Assembly: GCA_947500445.1 (NCBI GenBank)
Contig: CANMSB010000010.1
Location: 79,662-143,661 of the forward strand
Direction of reading: 5' to 3'
DNA length: 64,000 nucleotides
Origin: an uncultured Flavobacteriaceae bacterium
GTDB lineage: Bacteria; Bacteroidota; Bacteroidia; Flavobacteriales; Flavobacteriaceae
A program made the translations under genes and the position numbers. Below the pieces are notes generated by a model. That model did no database searches, had not been told where the DNA came from, and saw nothing but the letters and a program-made list of their open reading frames with translations. The first letter of the stretch is position 1, and each line of letters opens with the position of its first letter. This document shows, in pieces, positions 54,642 through 63,469 of the stretch.

Positions 54642-56039
54642 TCAACGCTTCAAAGTAAAATGCGATTGAATGGTACGGGCCACAACGATACCGTTCTCGG
54701 TCCTAGAAAAATCGAGCTTAAACCAATAATCGGATGAAGGCAAGGGCCTTCCGTTGAAAGTACCGTCCCAAGTATCGTTGGGGGTGAGTTGTTTTAATAG
54801 TTTTCCGTAACGATCAAATATGAATACGCTAGGATCGGTCAATGTTTCTATTCCGTATACGAACCATTCGTCATTGATGCCGTCGGCATTTGGAGTGAAA
54901 AATTTGGGATATCCCGCTACTAAAAACTCATCGGGTTCCGATGTCCCACAACCATTTTTATCGTTAATGATCACCGTATTTATGCCGACGGGCACATTAT
55001 CGAATACCGGGTCGTCCTGAAAGGGACTATCATTGACCGAATATTCGTAATCGCCATCACCCGATGCAAAAATGGCCACACTGTTCGTTCGGGTATCGTC
55101 ATCAAGGATATCTTCCAAAATATCAACTCGATCGAGTATGGGTACGCCATAAAACGTAATCAAAACATCATCGATTACCGGACCAAAACTGGTTTCAATC
55201 GTAACAAAATAGCGCCCGGAATTCGGGCTTGAAACGATCAGTTCGGTGGCATCGGGTCCGCTCAACAAGGTATCGTCCATGGTACCGTCATCATTGTAGT
55301 CTACCGTCCAACTTACGTTTACGATGTCCGGTCCGGCAGGAGAATTCAATGCGCTTAAGGTAATGTCGGGATCGCCTTCACAAGCGATGATATCCAGTCC
55401 CAAAAACTCGTCGCGCAGGGTACAGTCCAATGCGGTGTTCTGATCGGCTTCTACAGAATTTCCCGTAAAGGTGAGTATAAAAGGTTCCGGGTCCGAATTC
55501 ACACTTCCGAAGTTATTGATCAAAATAAAATAGATTTCCCCTGGTTCTACATCCAGCCACTCATCATAGGTATTCAGGTTTTGGGTCAAGGAAGGTTGCC
55601 CTGTTTGTCCATTTTCCGGGTTTACCCCCACCCCTGTAAAACGTGTTTCGTTTACTTCAAAATTACAGCGAATGGGCTGGGCCTCACCACTACTGATCGC
55701 CCCGCAATCTACATCCGGACCATACACGGCAAAATCGAGTTCTGCCGTTGGGTTGAGCCCTTCGATATCAAAACCGACCTGACCCCCGGTACCCGCCCGA
55801 AACACGTACCATGCCGTATTGTTTTCAATATTAGCGTTCCCAAGGCTCCCTTTTTCCAAACAACCGGTACGGTCGATGACCTCCGGGTCAAAATCGTCGA
55901 TATCCCCCCTACCGTCCAGCAGACCGTCAATGGGGGCATCGGCACATACGGGAATGGCCGTTCTACAGTCGGCAGAAGTCTGCGCGCGTACGGAAATAAC
56001 AAGACATAGGAAACATGCAAAAACGAGTAGGTTGCGCAT
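54642..56039 (-). CDS. Secreted protein with type IX (type B) sorting domain
   Basis: A 465-residue protein: signal peptide ending VRAQ, an N-terminal jelly-roll-like part (NNTAWYVFRAGTGGQVGFDIEGLNPTAELDFAVYGPDVDC), Ig/PKD-like middle, and the C-terminal gliding-type sorting domain (KFFTPNADGINDEWFVYG, VFIFDRYGKLLKQL, GRPLPSSDYWFKL). The front half, with DCRTAIPVCADAPIDG, is common in Flavobacteriaceae surface proteins. Function unknown. It shares its sorting domain layout with the 767-residue protein at 26761-29064. Confidence 0.88.
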   Translation of the reverse strand: MRNLLVFACFLCLVISVRAQTSADCRTAIPVCADAPIDGLLDGRGDIDDFDPEVIDRTGCLEKGSLGNANIENNTAWYVFRAGTGGQVGFDIEGLNPTAELDFAVYGPDVDCGAISSGEAQPIRCNFEVNETRFTGVGVNPENGQTGQPSLTQNLNTYDEWLDVEPGEIYFILINNFGSVNSDPEPFILTFTGNSVEADQNTALDCTLRDEFLGLDIIACEGDPDITLSALNSPAGPDIVNVSWTVDYNDDGTMDDTLLSGPDATELIVSSPNSGRYFVTIETSFGPVIDDVLITFYGVPILDRVDILEDILDDDTRTNSVAIFASGDGDYEYSVNDSPFQDDPVFDNVPVGINTVIINDKNGCGTSEPDEFLVAGYPKFFTPNADGINDEWFVYGIETLTDPSVFIFDRYGKLLKQLTPNDTWDGTFNGRPLPSSDYWFKLDFSRTENGIVVARTIQSHFTLKR

Positions 56040-56275
56040 AGGTATCGGAGCTGATTAACATCGCTATAACTATGCTTATAACTGGTGTTTGGTATGTTTT
56101 AGTATACTCGACAGGGTTTTTATACCGTTTATCGACGAAATGAAGAACGTACTTAAAAAAAAGCACCTTTTATACGCTCTGAAACGAACGCCACGCTCCT
56201 GACTCCTTAACAGGAATTTAAGTAGTCTTGGGCGGTATGGACGTCCTAAAGTGTGATATTATGTATATCTTTGCC

Positions 56276-56283
56276 ATTCTTTT
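56276..56283 (+). promoter_or_regulatory. -7 element (TATCTTTG) of folE
   Basis: Exact TAnnTTTG 15 bp before the chosen folE ATG; it excludes the in-frame upstream start at 56253, which would lie outside the transcript. Confidence 0.45.
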
Positions 56284-56297
56284 TATTCACGATAGTA

Positions 56298-56978
56298 ATG
56301 AAAATCAAGGATACCTTGGACGAGCAATTTGAAGCTTTGGGAGACGATCACTTTTCGTCTGCCTCGGATACCCCCATGCGGAAGGATGCGTTTGTATTGA
56401 CCGATTCGGAAAAAATAGAACGTATTCAAGAAAATATAAGAGCGGTAATGCTTACCCTGGGCCTTGATCTGGAAGACGACAGCTTAAAGGGCACCCCGTT
56501 GCGGGTCGCCAAAATGTTCGTGAACGAACTGTTCGGAGGCCTCCATCCCGATAGAAAACCAAAAGCGTCCACCTTTGATAACAAATATCAGTACGGCGAA
56601 ATGCTGGTAGAAAAGAACATTACGCTCTACTCTACTTGCGAGCACCATTTGCTCCCTATAGTCGGCAGGGCCCATGTTGCCTATATCTCGAACGGAACCG
56701 TGGTAGGCCTTTCCAAAATGAACCGCATCGTGGACTATTATGCGAAACGTCCCCAGGTTCAGGAACGTCTCAACATACAGATCGTTAAGGAGCTACAAGA
56801 GGTGTTGGGCACGAAAGACGTGGCCTGTGTTATCGATGCGAAACATTTGTGTGTCAACTCGCGCGGCATCCGCGATATCGAAAGTAGTACCGTTACGGCC
56901 GAATATGGCGGTAAATTCAAGGAAGATTCCGTAAGACGGGAGTTTTTGGACTACATCAATATAGACACCAATTTCTAA
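56298..56978 (+). CDS. folE: GTP cyclohydrolase I
   Basis: A 226-residue zinc enzyme converting GTP to dihydroneopterin triphosphate, first step of folate/pterin synthesis. Zinc ligands in [21 protein letters not shown] and [40 protein letters not shown] is the substrate-binding helix region. Start chosen at the ATG of [10 protein letters not shown], which agrees with a -7 element at 56276. Sixteen bases to cysS, so an operon. Confidence 0.96.
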   Translation: MKIKDTLDEQFEALGDDHFSSASDTPMRKDAFVLTDSEKIERIQENIRAVMLTLGLDLEDDSLKGTPLRVAKMFVNELFGGLHPDRKPKASTFDNKYQYGEMLVEKNITLYSTCEHHLLPIVGRAHVAYISNGTVVGLSKMNRIVDYYAKRPQVQERLNIQIVKELQEVLGTKDVACVIDAKHLCVNSRGIRDIESSTVTAEYGGKFKEDSVRREFLDYINIDTNF

Positions 56979-56994
56979 TACCGTACTCGTAACA

Positions 56995-58476
56995 ATGCCT
57001 TTGTATCAAAATCAACCGCTTCACATTTACAATTCCTTAACCGGTAAAAAAGAACGTTTTGTAGCCCTGAACGATGGGTATGTGGGCATGTATGTCTGTG
57101 GCCCTACCGTATACAGCAACGTGCACTTGGGAAATTGCCGCACCTTCATGTCCTTTGATATGATTTTTCGGTACCTGCGCCATTTGGGGTATAAGGTCCG
57201 TTACGTGCGTAACATTACCGATGCCGGCCATTTGGTGGACGATGCGGAGGATGGCGAAGATAAAATTGCAAAGAAGGCCCGACTGGAAAAGCTGGAGCCC
57301 ATGGAGGTGGTGCAACGCTATACGGTGGATTTTCATACCATATTGGAAAAATTTAACTTTCTTCCTCCAAGTATCGAGCCTACCGCTACGGGACACATTA
57401 TCGAACAAATTGAAATTATAAAGGATATCCTGGCAAAAGGATATGCTTATAAGGTGAACGGTTCGGTCTATTTTGATGTGGCCAAATTCAATGAAAAGGC
57501 TACATATGGAAAACTGAGCGGCAGAAAGTTGGAGGACATGATCGCCAATACCCGGGCGCTCAACGCTCAGGACGAGAAAAAAAATCCACAGGACTTTGCC
57601 CTATGGAAAAAGGCGGAACCACAACATATCATGCGATGGCCCTCACCTTGGGGCGACGGTTTTCCGGGTTGGCATTTGGAATGTACCGCAATGAGCACAA
57701 AATATTTGGGCGAAACCTTCGATATTCATGGAGGGGGAATGGATCTGAAATTTCCGCACCACGAATGTGAAATTGCACAGGCCGAAGCCAGTTATGGGAA
57801 ATCGCCCGTCCGGTATTGGATGCACGCCAACATGCTGACCATGAACGGGAAAAAAATGGCCAAGTCTACCGGAAACAATATTCTTCCGGGAGAAATATTT
57901 TCCGGGGAAAACAAGGTGTTATCAAAGGCCTTTGCCCCTTCCGTGGTCCGATTTTTTATGATGCAAGCGCACTACACCAGTATATTGGACCTGAGCGATG
58001 AAGCGCTTTTGGCTTCCGAAAAAGGATATCAACGTTTGATGGAAGCGGTAAGCCAGATCAAAGGGCTGGAAACCGGCGAAAAAAGTGATTTTGACGTAAA
58101 CGCTTGGATAGCACAATGCTATTCAGCAATGAACGATGATTTTAATACGCCGGTACTCATCGCACATTTGTTCGAGGCGGTAAAACACATCAACCTTATA
58201 AAAAAGGGAGAGGCGACCCTCACCGCTGCGGACAAACAGTTGTTGACCGATACCGTCAACGCTTTTGTATTCGATGTTTTGGGGCTCCAATTGCATGAGG
58301 AAAGCCAGGCCAACTCCGAGCAACTGTCGGGTGTTGTAGAACTGTTGATACAGTTGCGTATGGAAGCGCGTGCCAATAAAGATTTTGCCACTTCCGATAC
58401 GATAAGGGACCAATTGGCCGCTTTGGGCATTCAGCTCAAGGATGGCAAGGAGGGTACTACTTTTACCGTACTATAG
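56995..58476 (+). CDS. cysS: Cysteinyl-tRNA synthetase
   Basis: A 493-residue class I synthetase. Zinc/HIGH region [22 protein letters not shown] (HIGH as HLGN), zinc ligands in [14 protein letters not shown] and [11 protein letters not shown], and KMSKS as KMAKSTGNN. Complete. After folE and 33 bp ahead of yidD in the same direction. Confidence 0.97.
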   Translation: MPLYQNQPLHIYNSLTGKKERFVALNDGYVGMYVCGPTVYSNVHLGNCRTFMSFDMIFRYLRHLGYKVRYVRNITDAGHLVDDAEDGEDKIAKKARLEKLEPMEVVQRYTVDFHTILEKFNFLPPSIEPTATGHIIEQIEIIKDILAKGYAYKVNGSVYFDVAKFNEKATYGKLSGRKLEDMIANTRALNAQDEKKNPQDFALWKKAEPQHIMRWPSPWGDGFPGWHLECTAMSTKYLGETFDIHGGGMDLKFPHHECEIAQAEASYGKSPVRYWMHANMLTMNGKKMAKSTGNNILPGEIFSGENKVLSKAFAPSVVRFFMMQAHYTSILDLSDEALLASEKGYQRLMEAVSQIKGLETGEKSDFDVNAWIAQCYSAMNDDFNTPVLIAHLFEAVKHINLIKKGEATLTAADKQLLTDTVNAFVFDVLGLQLHEESQANSEQLSGVVELLIQLRMEARANKDFATSDTIRDQLAALGIQLKDGKEGTTFTVL

Positions 58477-58509
58477 CCAGTGGCGCTATACATGCAAAGC
58501 GAACCGTTT

Positions 58510-58731
58510 ATGAAAAAAATTTTAATAGCACCCTTCTTATGGCTCGTCCGTTTTTACCAATTGGCCATTTCGCCCTATACCCCGGCGACATGCCGTTACT
58601 CCCCCACTTGTTCCCAATACACGCTTGAAGCCCTCAAAAAACATGGCCTTTTTAAAGGGGGTTGGCTCGCTACAAAACGTATTTTCAGTTGCAACCCCTG
58701 GGGCGGAAAGGGTTATGACCCTGTACCCTAA
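58510..58731 (+). CDS. yidD: Membrane protein insertion efficiency factor YidD
   Basis: A 73-residue protein from the [27 protein letters not shown]; the ten upstream codons are not counted. Contains the family's [19 protein letters not shown] with three Cys and [13 protein letters not shown]. Inner-membrane associated, assists YidC-dependent insertion. Last gene of the folE-cysS-yidD run. Confidence 0.95.
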   Translation: MKKILIAPFLWLVRFYQLAISPYTPATCRYSPTCSQYTLEALKKHGLFKGGWLATKRIFSCNPWGGKGYDPVP

Positions 58732-58820
58732 GAGGTCTCTTTTAAAACATACAAAGCGTTTTAAAACCCTACAAATGTCATGATTTACAGGGTTTGCTGG
58801 TATGGCTCCGTGACAAAAAA

Positions 58821-58857
58821 ACCATTTATCAGTGCTGTTTCAAAGTTAAAATGGTAC
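58821..58857 (+). repeat. Partial family 1 element (one end only, copy C)
   Basis: ACCATTTATCAGTGCTGTTTCAAAG and the following TTAAAATGGTAC match the right end of copy B (TTTATTAGTGCTATTTCAAAG...). No left end found. Marks the border before the decayed stretch and the ECF island. Confidence 0.6.
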
Positions 58858-58864
58858 GAAATGA

Positions 58865-59082
58865 CAATTGTTCCATAACCACCGCTATCGCCAGGTTTCG
58901 GTGGATACCGCGGAAGAATTCAGTTTAATGAGGACAAGGTGACCCGTGCGGTAACGGAACCCGTATGTGCGATCAATGGAAAGCACCTTAATTTTACCAC
59001 TGTAATCAAAGATGTACCCGTTCATCGGTTGGTATACAATGGGCTCAACACTGGTCCAACGCCTGTGCGTAAACTGTACTAG
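58865..59082 (+). pseudogene. Unidentified gene remnant
   Basis: Two protein-like pieces in different frames: VSVDTAEEFSLMRT and, from 58942, VTEPVCAINGKHLNFTTVI and VYNGLNTGPTPVRKLY ending in TAG at 59080-59082. The second looks like the true C-terminus of a lost protein. Family not recognised. A frameshift and missing 5' part show it is dead. Confidence 0.4.
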
Positions 59083-59178
59083 TCCTACATCCTTGAACCG
59101 ATAGGTGAAAACAAATCCATTTTATGAGTAGAATAGTATTGGAAAGCCAATACCATTTTTCATTCTTCCACACTCGTT

Positions 59179-59820
59179 TCAATCCAAATACCGTTTTTGA
59201 ATCACATCAAAATGATGCGTCTGATGGCCTGAAATGCAAAGTGCCAAAGTTCTGGGGGAAGCAGCAAACCATTCATGTGTCCCCATTATTTTTAATTCCT
59301 CGGCAGTGAAGGAAGCGAAAGTGGCCATAGTTTCTTTTCTTGTCACTTTAAAACGTTCGAGTATTTGCTCTTTAGTTGTACCTTTCCCTGCTGCTGCGGT
59401 AGATGATTGCGAGTAATTTCCAAAAGGATTTTCTACTTTCTTTTCTGCTATTTTCAAAGCACTCTCGGTCATTATCTTTTCGTACGAAATAATGTGTTGC
59501 AATACTTCGGCAACTGTCCATTTACCAAATCCGTAGTTGTACGACATTTTATCATCGGGAATTGCATTTATGAAGTTTAACATTACCTGTTCGGAATTTA
59601 GCAAAACTTCGTCAACGGTAGTACCTTCGACCGATTGTTCCAAGTAAAACATCATTTGTGGGTCTTGCTCGGTTTTTGAAAGTTGTAATAAGAGTGCCTT
59701 TGGCATACGTTCTATTGTTTGTGAAGCGTTTTTTTCATTGGTTTGGCAAGATGTCAATCCTGTGACGCATAATATGCTCGTGAATAAAAATTGTTGTATG
59801 TTCATCATGATCCATCTCAT
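59179..59820 (-). CDS. DinB superfamily lipoprotein
   Basis: A 213-residue exported protein: signal with lipobox CVTGLTSC. The mature part is a DinB-like helix bundle (FGKWTVAEVLQHIISYEKIMTESALK, with His, and C-terminal ISGHQTHHFDVIQKRYLD, two His) as in metal-binding DinB/YfiT proteins. The ATG at 59820 overlaps the esterase TGA (ATGA), supporting coupled translation; ATGs at 59808/59805 are alternatives. Fourth position downstream of the ECF-type promoter P3. An exported DinB protein is unusual. Confidence 0.8.
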   Translation of the reverse strand: MRWIMMNIQQFLFTSILCVTGLTSCQTNEKNASQTIERMPKALLLQLSKTEQDPQMMFYLEQSVEGTTVDEVLLNSEQVMLNFINAIPDDKMSYNYGFGKWTVAEVLQHIISYEKIMTESALKIAEKKVENPFGNYSQSSTAAAGKGTTKEQILERFKVTRKETMATFASFTAEELKIMGTHEWFAASPRTLALCISGHQTHHFDVIQKRYLD

Positions 59821-60551
59821 TGAAGCAATGTATTTAGTACTTCTTGCAACTGTCCGTTCCAATTTTCAAAATCGTGGGCGCCGTTAGTTGTAATATTCTT
59901 CACCCTATATTCTTTTGATGTATAAAGGTTGGCAAGCGGCGTCACATACTTTTCGGCATCATTTTTTCCTGTTGAAATAATAATATTAAGATTTTTGTTT
60001 TTCGAAAAAGCGATAGCCTTGAGCGCGTCATCACAAGGATAGGTTATGGGCGATAACAGGGCGTAATTCTGAAACAAATCCGTTTTTCCCGAAAAATAGG
60101 CAGCGTTCAATCCACCAAAGGATATCCCGATCAAACTTCTGTTTTTGGCTTTTCGCGAAGGTGCACCCTCGATTCGAGGTACCAATTCTTCTTCAAAAAA
60201 CCAAATATAATCCGCGTTACAGAAAAAATACGTGTTGCGCTTATCCTCCTTTGTTTCGGCAGCAATGGTACTTACAAATACATATTCCGCCTTTGGAATT
60301 TTTTCTTCCCTGGTAAGCGTCTTTATCCTTTCTAAAGCACCGTTGTCAATCATTTTTTGTCCGTCCGTAATGTAAATAACAGGAATATCTTTAGATGTAG
60401 AAAAACTGTAATGAACAACAGAAATCTGTTCAGATAAAATCTTACTGTCCAGACTAAAGGTCTGCTCAACGGGATTATCCGGACTACACTGGTTCGCCGA
60501 AGCTGATGTAATCATTACTATGGATATCCGTATGAAGCTTAAAAAGCCCAT
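59817..60551 (-). CDS. Putative esterase (esterase-D-like alpha/beta hydrolase), exported
   Basis: A 244-residue alpha/beta hydrolase with an N-terminal hydrophobic segment (FLSFIRISIVMITSASA). Nucleophile in LIGISFGGLNAAYF (GxSxG), acid probably in ISTGKNDAEKYV, His in TNGAHDFENW near the C-terminus. It starts as TAATG overlapping the SRPBCC stop and ends overlapping the DinB gene. Substrate unknown; siderophore esterase or acyl esterase activity would both fit the fold. Confidence 0.82.
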   Translation of the reverse strand: MGFLSFIRISIVMITSASANQCSPDNPVEQTFSLDSKILSEQISVVHYSFSTSKDIPVIYITDGQKMIDNGALERIKTLTREEKIPKAEYVFVSTIAAETKEDKRNTYFFCNADYIWFFEEELVPRIEGAPSRKAKNRSLIGISFGGLNAAYFSGKTDLFQNYALLSPITYPCDDALKAIAFSKNKNLNIIISTGKNDAEKYVTPLANLYTSKEYRVKNITTNGAHDFENWNGQLQEVLNTLLQ

Positions 60552-61105
60552 TATTGAACCACTTTTGAAATATTAGCGATCATTTCCTTTGAGGACTGAT
60601 TTACAAAAGCTAAAAACTGATTTTCGTCCATCTGCGGGTTTTCTATAAACATATCATAATTGGATGTCCAGACAATAGCAGATCTATGATAACCCATATT
60701 TACCACTTTAAATGTATTGACCATATTTTTAGCGGGTATACCTTCCGTAACTGCATAGGAATATGTTCTTTGCTGGTCATTAAACGCCACGATACTTTCT
60801 TTAAATTGGTTTTTACCATCAGATGAAGTGCACATACGTTGCCCGCCAACACCCTTATCACCATTCCACTCTACTTTGTCCACTGCACTCGAATATTCGT
60901 CTATGTTATCCATTTCTCTAAGAAGTGACCATACGTCATCAGCATTGGCATTAATGAATATGGTATTTGTAATCCCATCTTTTAATTCTTGAGATTTTAT
61001 GGTAACTTCTTCTGCTTTGATTTGTTTTTCGGTTTTCTCAGCTTTTTCGTTACACCCGACCATTAATACTGATACGGACATCATCAATAATTTAAATATT
61101 CTCAT
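60551..61105 (-). CDS. SRPBCC family lipoprotein
   Basis: A 184-residue protein with lipobox VLMVGCN and a START-like domain from about residue 45. It is a clear paralogue of the protein at 62308-62817: shared NADDVWSLLREMDNIDEYSS/SADDVWEIIRELDDIDKYSS, GVGGQRMC/GAGGQRVC, KVVNMGYHRSAIVW/KVVDLGYNKSMIVW, SNYDMFIENPQM. Envelope location and ligand-binding fold suggest sensing or handling a hydrophobic compound. First gene behind ECF-type promoter P3 (61133-61157). Confidence 0.85.
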   Translation of the reverse strand: MRIFKLLMMSVSVLMVGCNEKAEKTEKQIKAEEVTIKSQELKDGITNTIFINANADDVWSLLREMDNIDEYSSAVDKVEWNGDKGVGGQRMCTSSDGKNQFKESIVAFNDQQRTYSYAVTEGIPAKNMVNTFKVVNMGYHRSAIVWTSNYDMFIENPQMDENQFLAFVNQSSKEMIANISKVVQ

Positions 61106-61132
61106 AATCTTCGTTTTACTATTTTAATTTTA

Positions 61133-61157
61133 GATGCAGAAATTAGTAAGGTGTGAC
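61133..61157 (-). promoter_or_regulatory. ECF-type promoter P3
   Basis: Minus strand GTCACACC-N11-TGCATC, 25 nt, 27 bp before the SRPBCC lipoprotein ATG. One of four identical-layout sites in the island. Confidence 0.75.
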
Positions 61158-61170
61158 AAATACACATAAA

Positions 61171-61198
61171 AAATCCCAATGTGTGCACATTGGGATTT
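61171..61198 (-). terminator. Rho-independent terminator of the sigma gene
   Basis: AAATCCCAATGTG pairs perfectly with CACATTGGGATTT, T-run on the minus strand. Separates the sigma gene from promoter P3. Confidence 0.85.
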
Positions 61199-61222
61199 AC
61201 TAATTTCGTTAGTTGTCAACTA

Positions 61223-62101
61223 CTAATTCAGGCGCATTGCACGATTAATTTCTTTGTCATTTATAATATCCTGTAAAAAGGTTTTTTTATCAAAATCCTT
61301 CTTAAAAGGCATTTGCCTATAAAGTTCATCAAACTTGTCTTCTACGGTTTCTAGCATAAAATCGGCGTCCGGCTTTATGACATTTTTAAAGTTGGAATGC
61401 TCTTTTCTATTAAACAGTAAATGCTTTGCATCTATAATTTTATTATCAAGTGCAAATTGTACTTTTTTATGACATCTACAAGGATTATCAGGATTGACCA
61501 AACCACATTTATTGTTCATATAGTTGAACATATCCTTTCGTGCCCTAGAAAGTCGTTTTCTATAATTTTCTTTTGAAATATCGAGAATTTCAGAACCTAT
61601 AGTATGGTCGGCATCGAACATTTCACCCAATATATAAACGATACGTTGGTCCCTGTTTAAACAAAGTAACATTCCGCTCATACAGGAATAATTCATTTCC
61701 TTGATATACGTTTCATTTTCCTGCTTCTCGGCTTCGGTCATTGACGTATCAGGAGTGTTTTCAAGACCATTTGCGTGTGCATCAAAACCTGTAAACACTT
61801 CCTCGCCCGGTTTTCTTTTTGATTCCAGAAAATGATTGACTACAATCCTATAACACCAGGTTGTAAACTTACTTTTACCTTGAAACTTACTTAAGCTTGT
61901 AACGATTTTTATAAGTGCTTCCTGTGTTAAATCTTTTGCATCTGCAGGATGGCGCACCATTTTCCAAGCCACATTATATATAAAAGGTTGGTGTTTTAAA
62001 AGTAATTCTTCCAGCGCTTGTGTACTTCCGTTCTGTGCCTCGAAGACAAGTGCGGAATCTGTCTTTTCACCGGTATATGTATTTGAGAAAGGGTTGTCCA
62101 T
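61223..62101 (-). CDS. ECF-type RNA polymerase sigma factor with C-terminal extension
   Basis: A 292-residue sigma-70 family factor. Sigma-2 region about residues 25-95 (ALEELLLKHQPFIYNVAWKMV, DAKDLTQEALIKIV, FTTWCYRIVVNHFLE); sigma-4 about 140-195 (LNRDQRIVYILGEMFD, SKENYRKRLSRARKDMFNYM). A roughly 95-residue extension follows, with a cysteine motif CGLVNPDNPCRC after sigma-4. Typical ECFs stop near 190. No anti-sigma gene is adjacent, so the extension may be the control element. Its own promoter P4 has the same motif as three other genes here: autoregulated. Confidence 0.92.
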   Translation of the reverse strand: MDNPFSNTYTGEKTDSALVFEAQNGSTQALEELLLKHQPFIYNVAWKMVRHPADAKDLTQEALIKIVTSLSKFQGKSKFTTWCYRIVVNHFLESKRKPGEEVFTGFDAHANGLENTPDTSMTEAEKQENETYIKEMNYSCMSGMLLCLNRDQRIVYILGEMFDADHTIGSEILDISKENYRKRLSRARKDMFNYMNNKCGLVNPDNPCRCHKKVQFALDNKIIDAKHLLFNRKEHSNFKNVIKPDADFMLETVEDKFDELYRQMPFKKDFDKKTFLQDIINDKEINRAMRLN

Positions 62102-62122
62102 TGTGACCTAGTTTATGAATTA

Positions 62123-62147
62123 GATGCAATTCTTTTTAATATGTGAC
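62123..62147 (-). promoter_or_regulatory. ECF-type promoter P4 (sigma gene itself)
   Basis: Minus strand GTCACA-N13-TGCATC, 25 nt, 21 bp before the sigma factor ATG. Slightly diverged after GTCACA (TA instead of CC). Confidence 0.65.
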
Positions 62148-62252
62148 AACTTCGTCTTGATTAAACCTATTAAAGTACCTGTTTTAATGAGTTTCGCTTT
62201 TATGCTTCAATAACAACTCGGCACGCCCTCCGGTAAAAAATTGGCGTAATCC

Positions 62253-62277
62253 GTCACACCTCAAACTTAATTGCATC
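62253..62277 (+). promoter_or_regulatory. ECF-type promoter P1
   Basis: GTCACACC-N11-TGCATC, 25 nt, 30 bp before the ATG of the secreted SRPBCC protein. Confidence 0.75.
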
Positions 62278-62307
62278 AAAGCTTTGTAACATTTAAAAAC
62301 ATATAAA

Positions 62308-62817
62308 ATGAAAACATTAAAATTACTAGGTTTTGTTGTACTATTTGCAATCGGAGCGGGAAATCAAAACGCAACTGCACAAAACCCAAATGCAAAACTT
62401 ACCTACACCAAAGTAGTAAATAAAAGTGCAGATGATGTTTGGGAGATTATCCGAGAACTGGATGATATCGACAAATATTCATCCGCTGTGGCCAGTGTAA
62501 AATTTACGGGCGAAAAAGGCGCAGGTGGGCAGCGTGTTTGCTCCACACCGGACGGAAAAGGTTTTTTTAAAGAAAATATCCTTTCGTTCGACGATACCAA
62601 CCGTACATATACTTATGCCGTAGTTGAGGGCGTACCTGTAAAAGGCCTGGTAAACAACTTTAAAGTGGTGGATTTGGGCTACAATAAATCAATGATCGTA
62701 TGGTGGTCCAACTATGACGCATTTATGGAAAACCCACAAATGAACGAAGAGCAGTTTAAAGGATTTATGAATTCTTCCATTGACGAAATGTCAACCAAAA
62801 TGGCGGAGAAGGCATAA
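62308..62817 (+). CDS. SRPBCC family protein, secreted
   Basis: A 169-residue protein with a cleavable signal peptide (GAGNQNATAQ, cut near 25) but no lipobox Cys, so periplasmic. Paralogue of the lipoprotein at 60551-61105 (about half of positions identical by eye). START-like fold with DDVWEIIRELDDIDKYS and a C-terminal helix MNEEQFKGFMNSSIDEMSTKM. Monocistronic: its own ECF promoter P1 and a strong terminator. Confidence 0.85.
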   Translation: MKTLKLLGFVVLFAIGAGNQNATAQNPNAKLTYTKVVNKSADDVWEIIRELDDIDKYSSAVASVKFTGEKGAGGQRVCSTPDGKGFFKENILSFDDTNRTYTYAVVEGVPVKGLVNNFKVVDLGYNKSMIVWWSNYDAFMENPQMNEEQFKGFMNSSIDEMSTKMAEKA

Positions 62818-62831
62818 TTCTAATTTGCACT

Positions 62832-62868
62832 AAAAAAATGCCCGCTGATCCAGCGGGCATTTTTTTTG
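62832..62868 (+). terminator. Rho-independent terminator
   Basis: AAAAAAATGCCCGCTG pairs with CAGCGGGCATTTTTTT. Ends the secreted SRPBCC gene 15 bp after its stop. Confidence 0.9.
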
Positions 62869-62884
62869 AAAACTGAGCAGCGTT

Positions 62885-62909
62885 GTCACACCTCTTCAAT
62901 TTTTGCATC
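62885..62909 (+). promoter_or_regulatory. ECF-type promoter P2
   Basis: GTCACACC-N11-TGCATC, 25 nt, 28 bp before the ATG at 62938. Confidence 0.75.
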
Positions 62910-62937
62910 AAAAGGGTATACTTAATATAACTGCACT

Positions 62938-63441
62938 ATGAGAATACAGGAAACAATACAAATAGACGCACCGGCAGAAAAAGTCTGGGATATTTTATGG
63001 AACAAGTATGGACAAGTTTGTGACTGGGCAAGCACAGTAAATTCTTCTTCTGACCGCAAAGTGCTAGGTAATGAAGATGGCGGACGTACTTGCCACAGTG
63101 CTTGGGGCGAAATAAGCGAGATAGTAGAACATGTGGATACCGAAAGAATGACCTATAGGTATCGCGCAGACGGATTACCCAAAATGATGAAAAGTGCGGT
63201 AAATTCTTTTACGGTAAATAAGAAAAGCGTAAACACTTCCGAAGTGGAACTGGATTTGAATGTTGAGCTGGCCATTGTTCCAAAAATATTAATGAGTTGG
63301 ATGATGGTACCAAAAATGAAAAAAGACGTTCTTCAGACTTTGGTCGACTTAAAATATTTTGCGGAAACCGATATGCAAACTGAAATTAAAACTAAATCCG
63401 ACTTAAAGTTTAATAAAAAGAGGCTTAAGAAGGTCTCTTAA
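62938..63441 (+). CDS. SRPBCC family protein, cytosolic
   Basis: A 167-residue START-like protein without signal peptide: IDAPAEKVWDILWNKYGQVCDWASTVNSS at the start and a C-terminal helix (MMVPKMKKDVLQTLVDLKYF) with a basic tail (KRLKKVS). More distant from the other two than they are from each other. Follows ECF-type promoter P2 and is probably co-transcribed with the SnoaL-like gene 28 bp downstream. Ligand unknown. Confidence 0.82.
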   Translation: MRIQETIQIDAPAEKVWDILWNKYGQVCDWASTVNSSSDRKVLGNEDGGRTCHSAWGEISEIVEHVDTERMTYRYRADGLPKMMKSAVNSFTVNKKSVNTSEVELDLNVELAIVPKILMSWMMVPKMKKDVLQTLVDLKYFAETDMQTEIKTKSDLKFNKKRLKKVS

Positions 63442-63469
63442 CAATTCGATTAATATAAACATAAAAGAA

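Noticed and set aside
61171..61198. Regulatory operator reading of the perfect palindrome near P3
   Set aside because: A 13-bp stem with a T-run just after the sigma stop is simply a rho-independent terminator.
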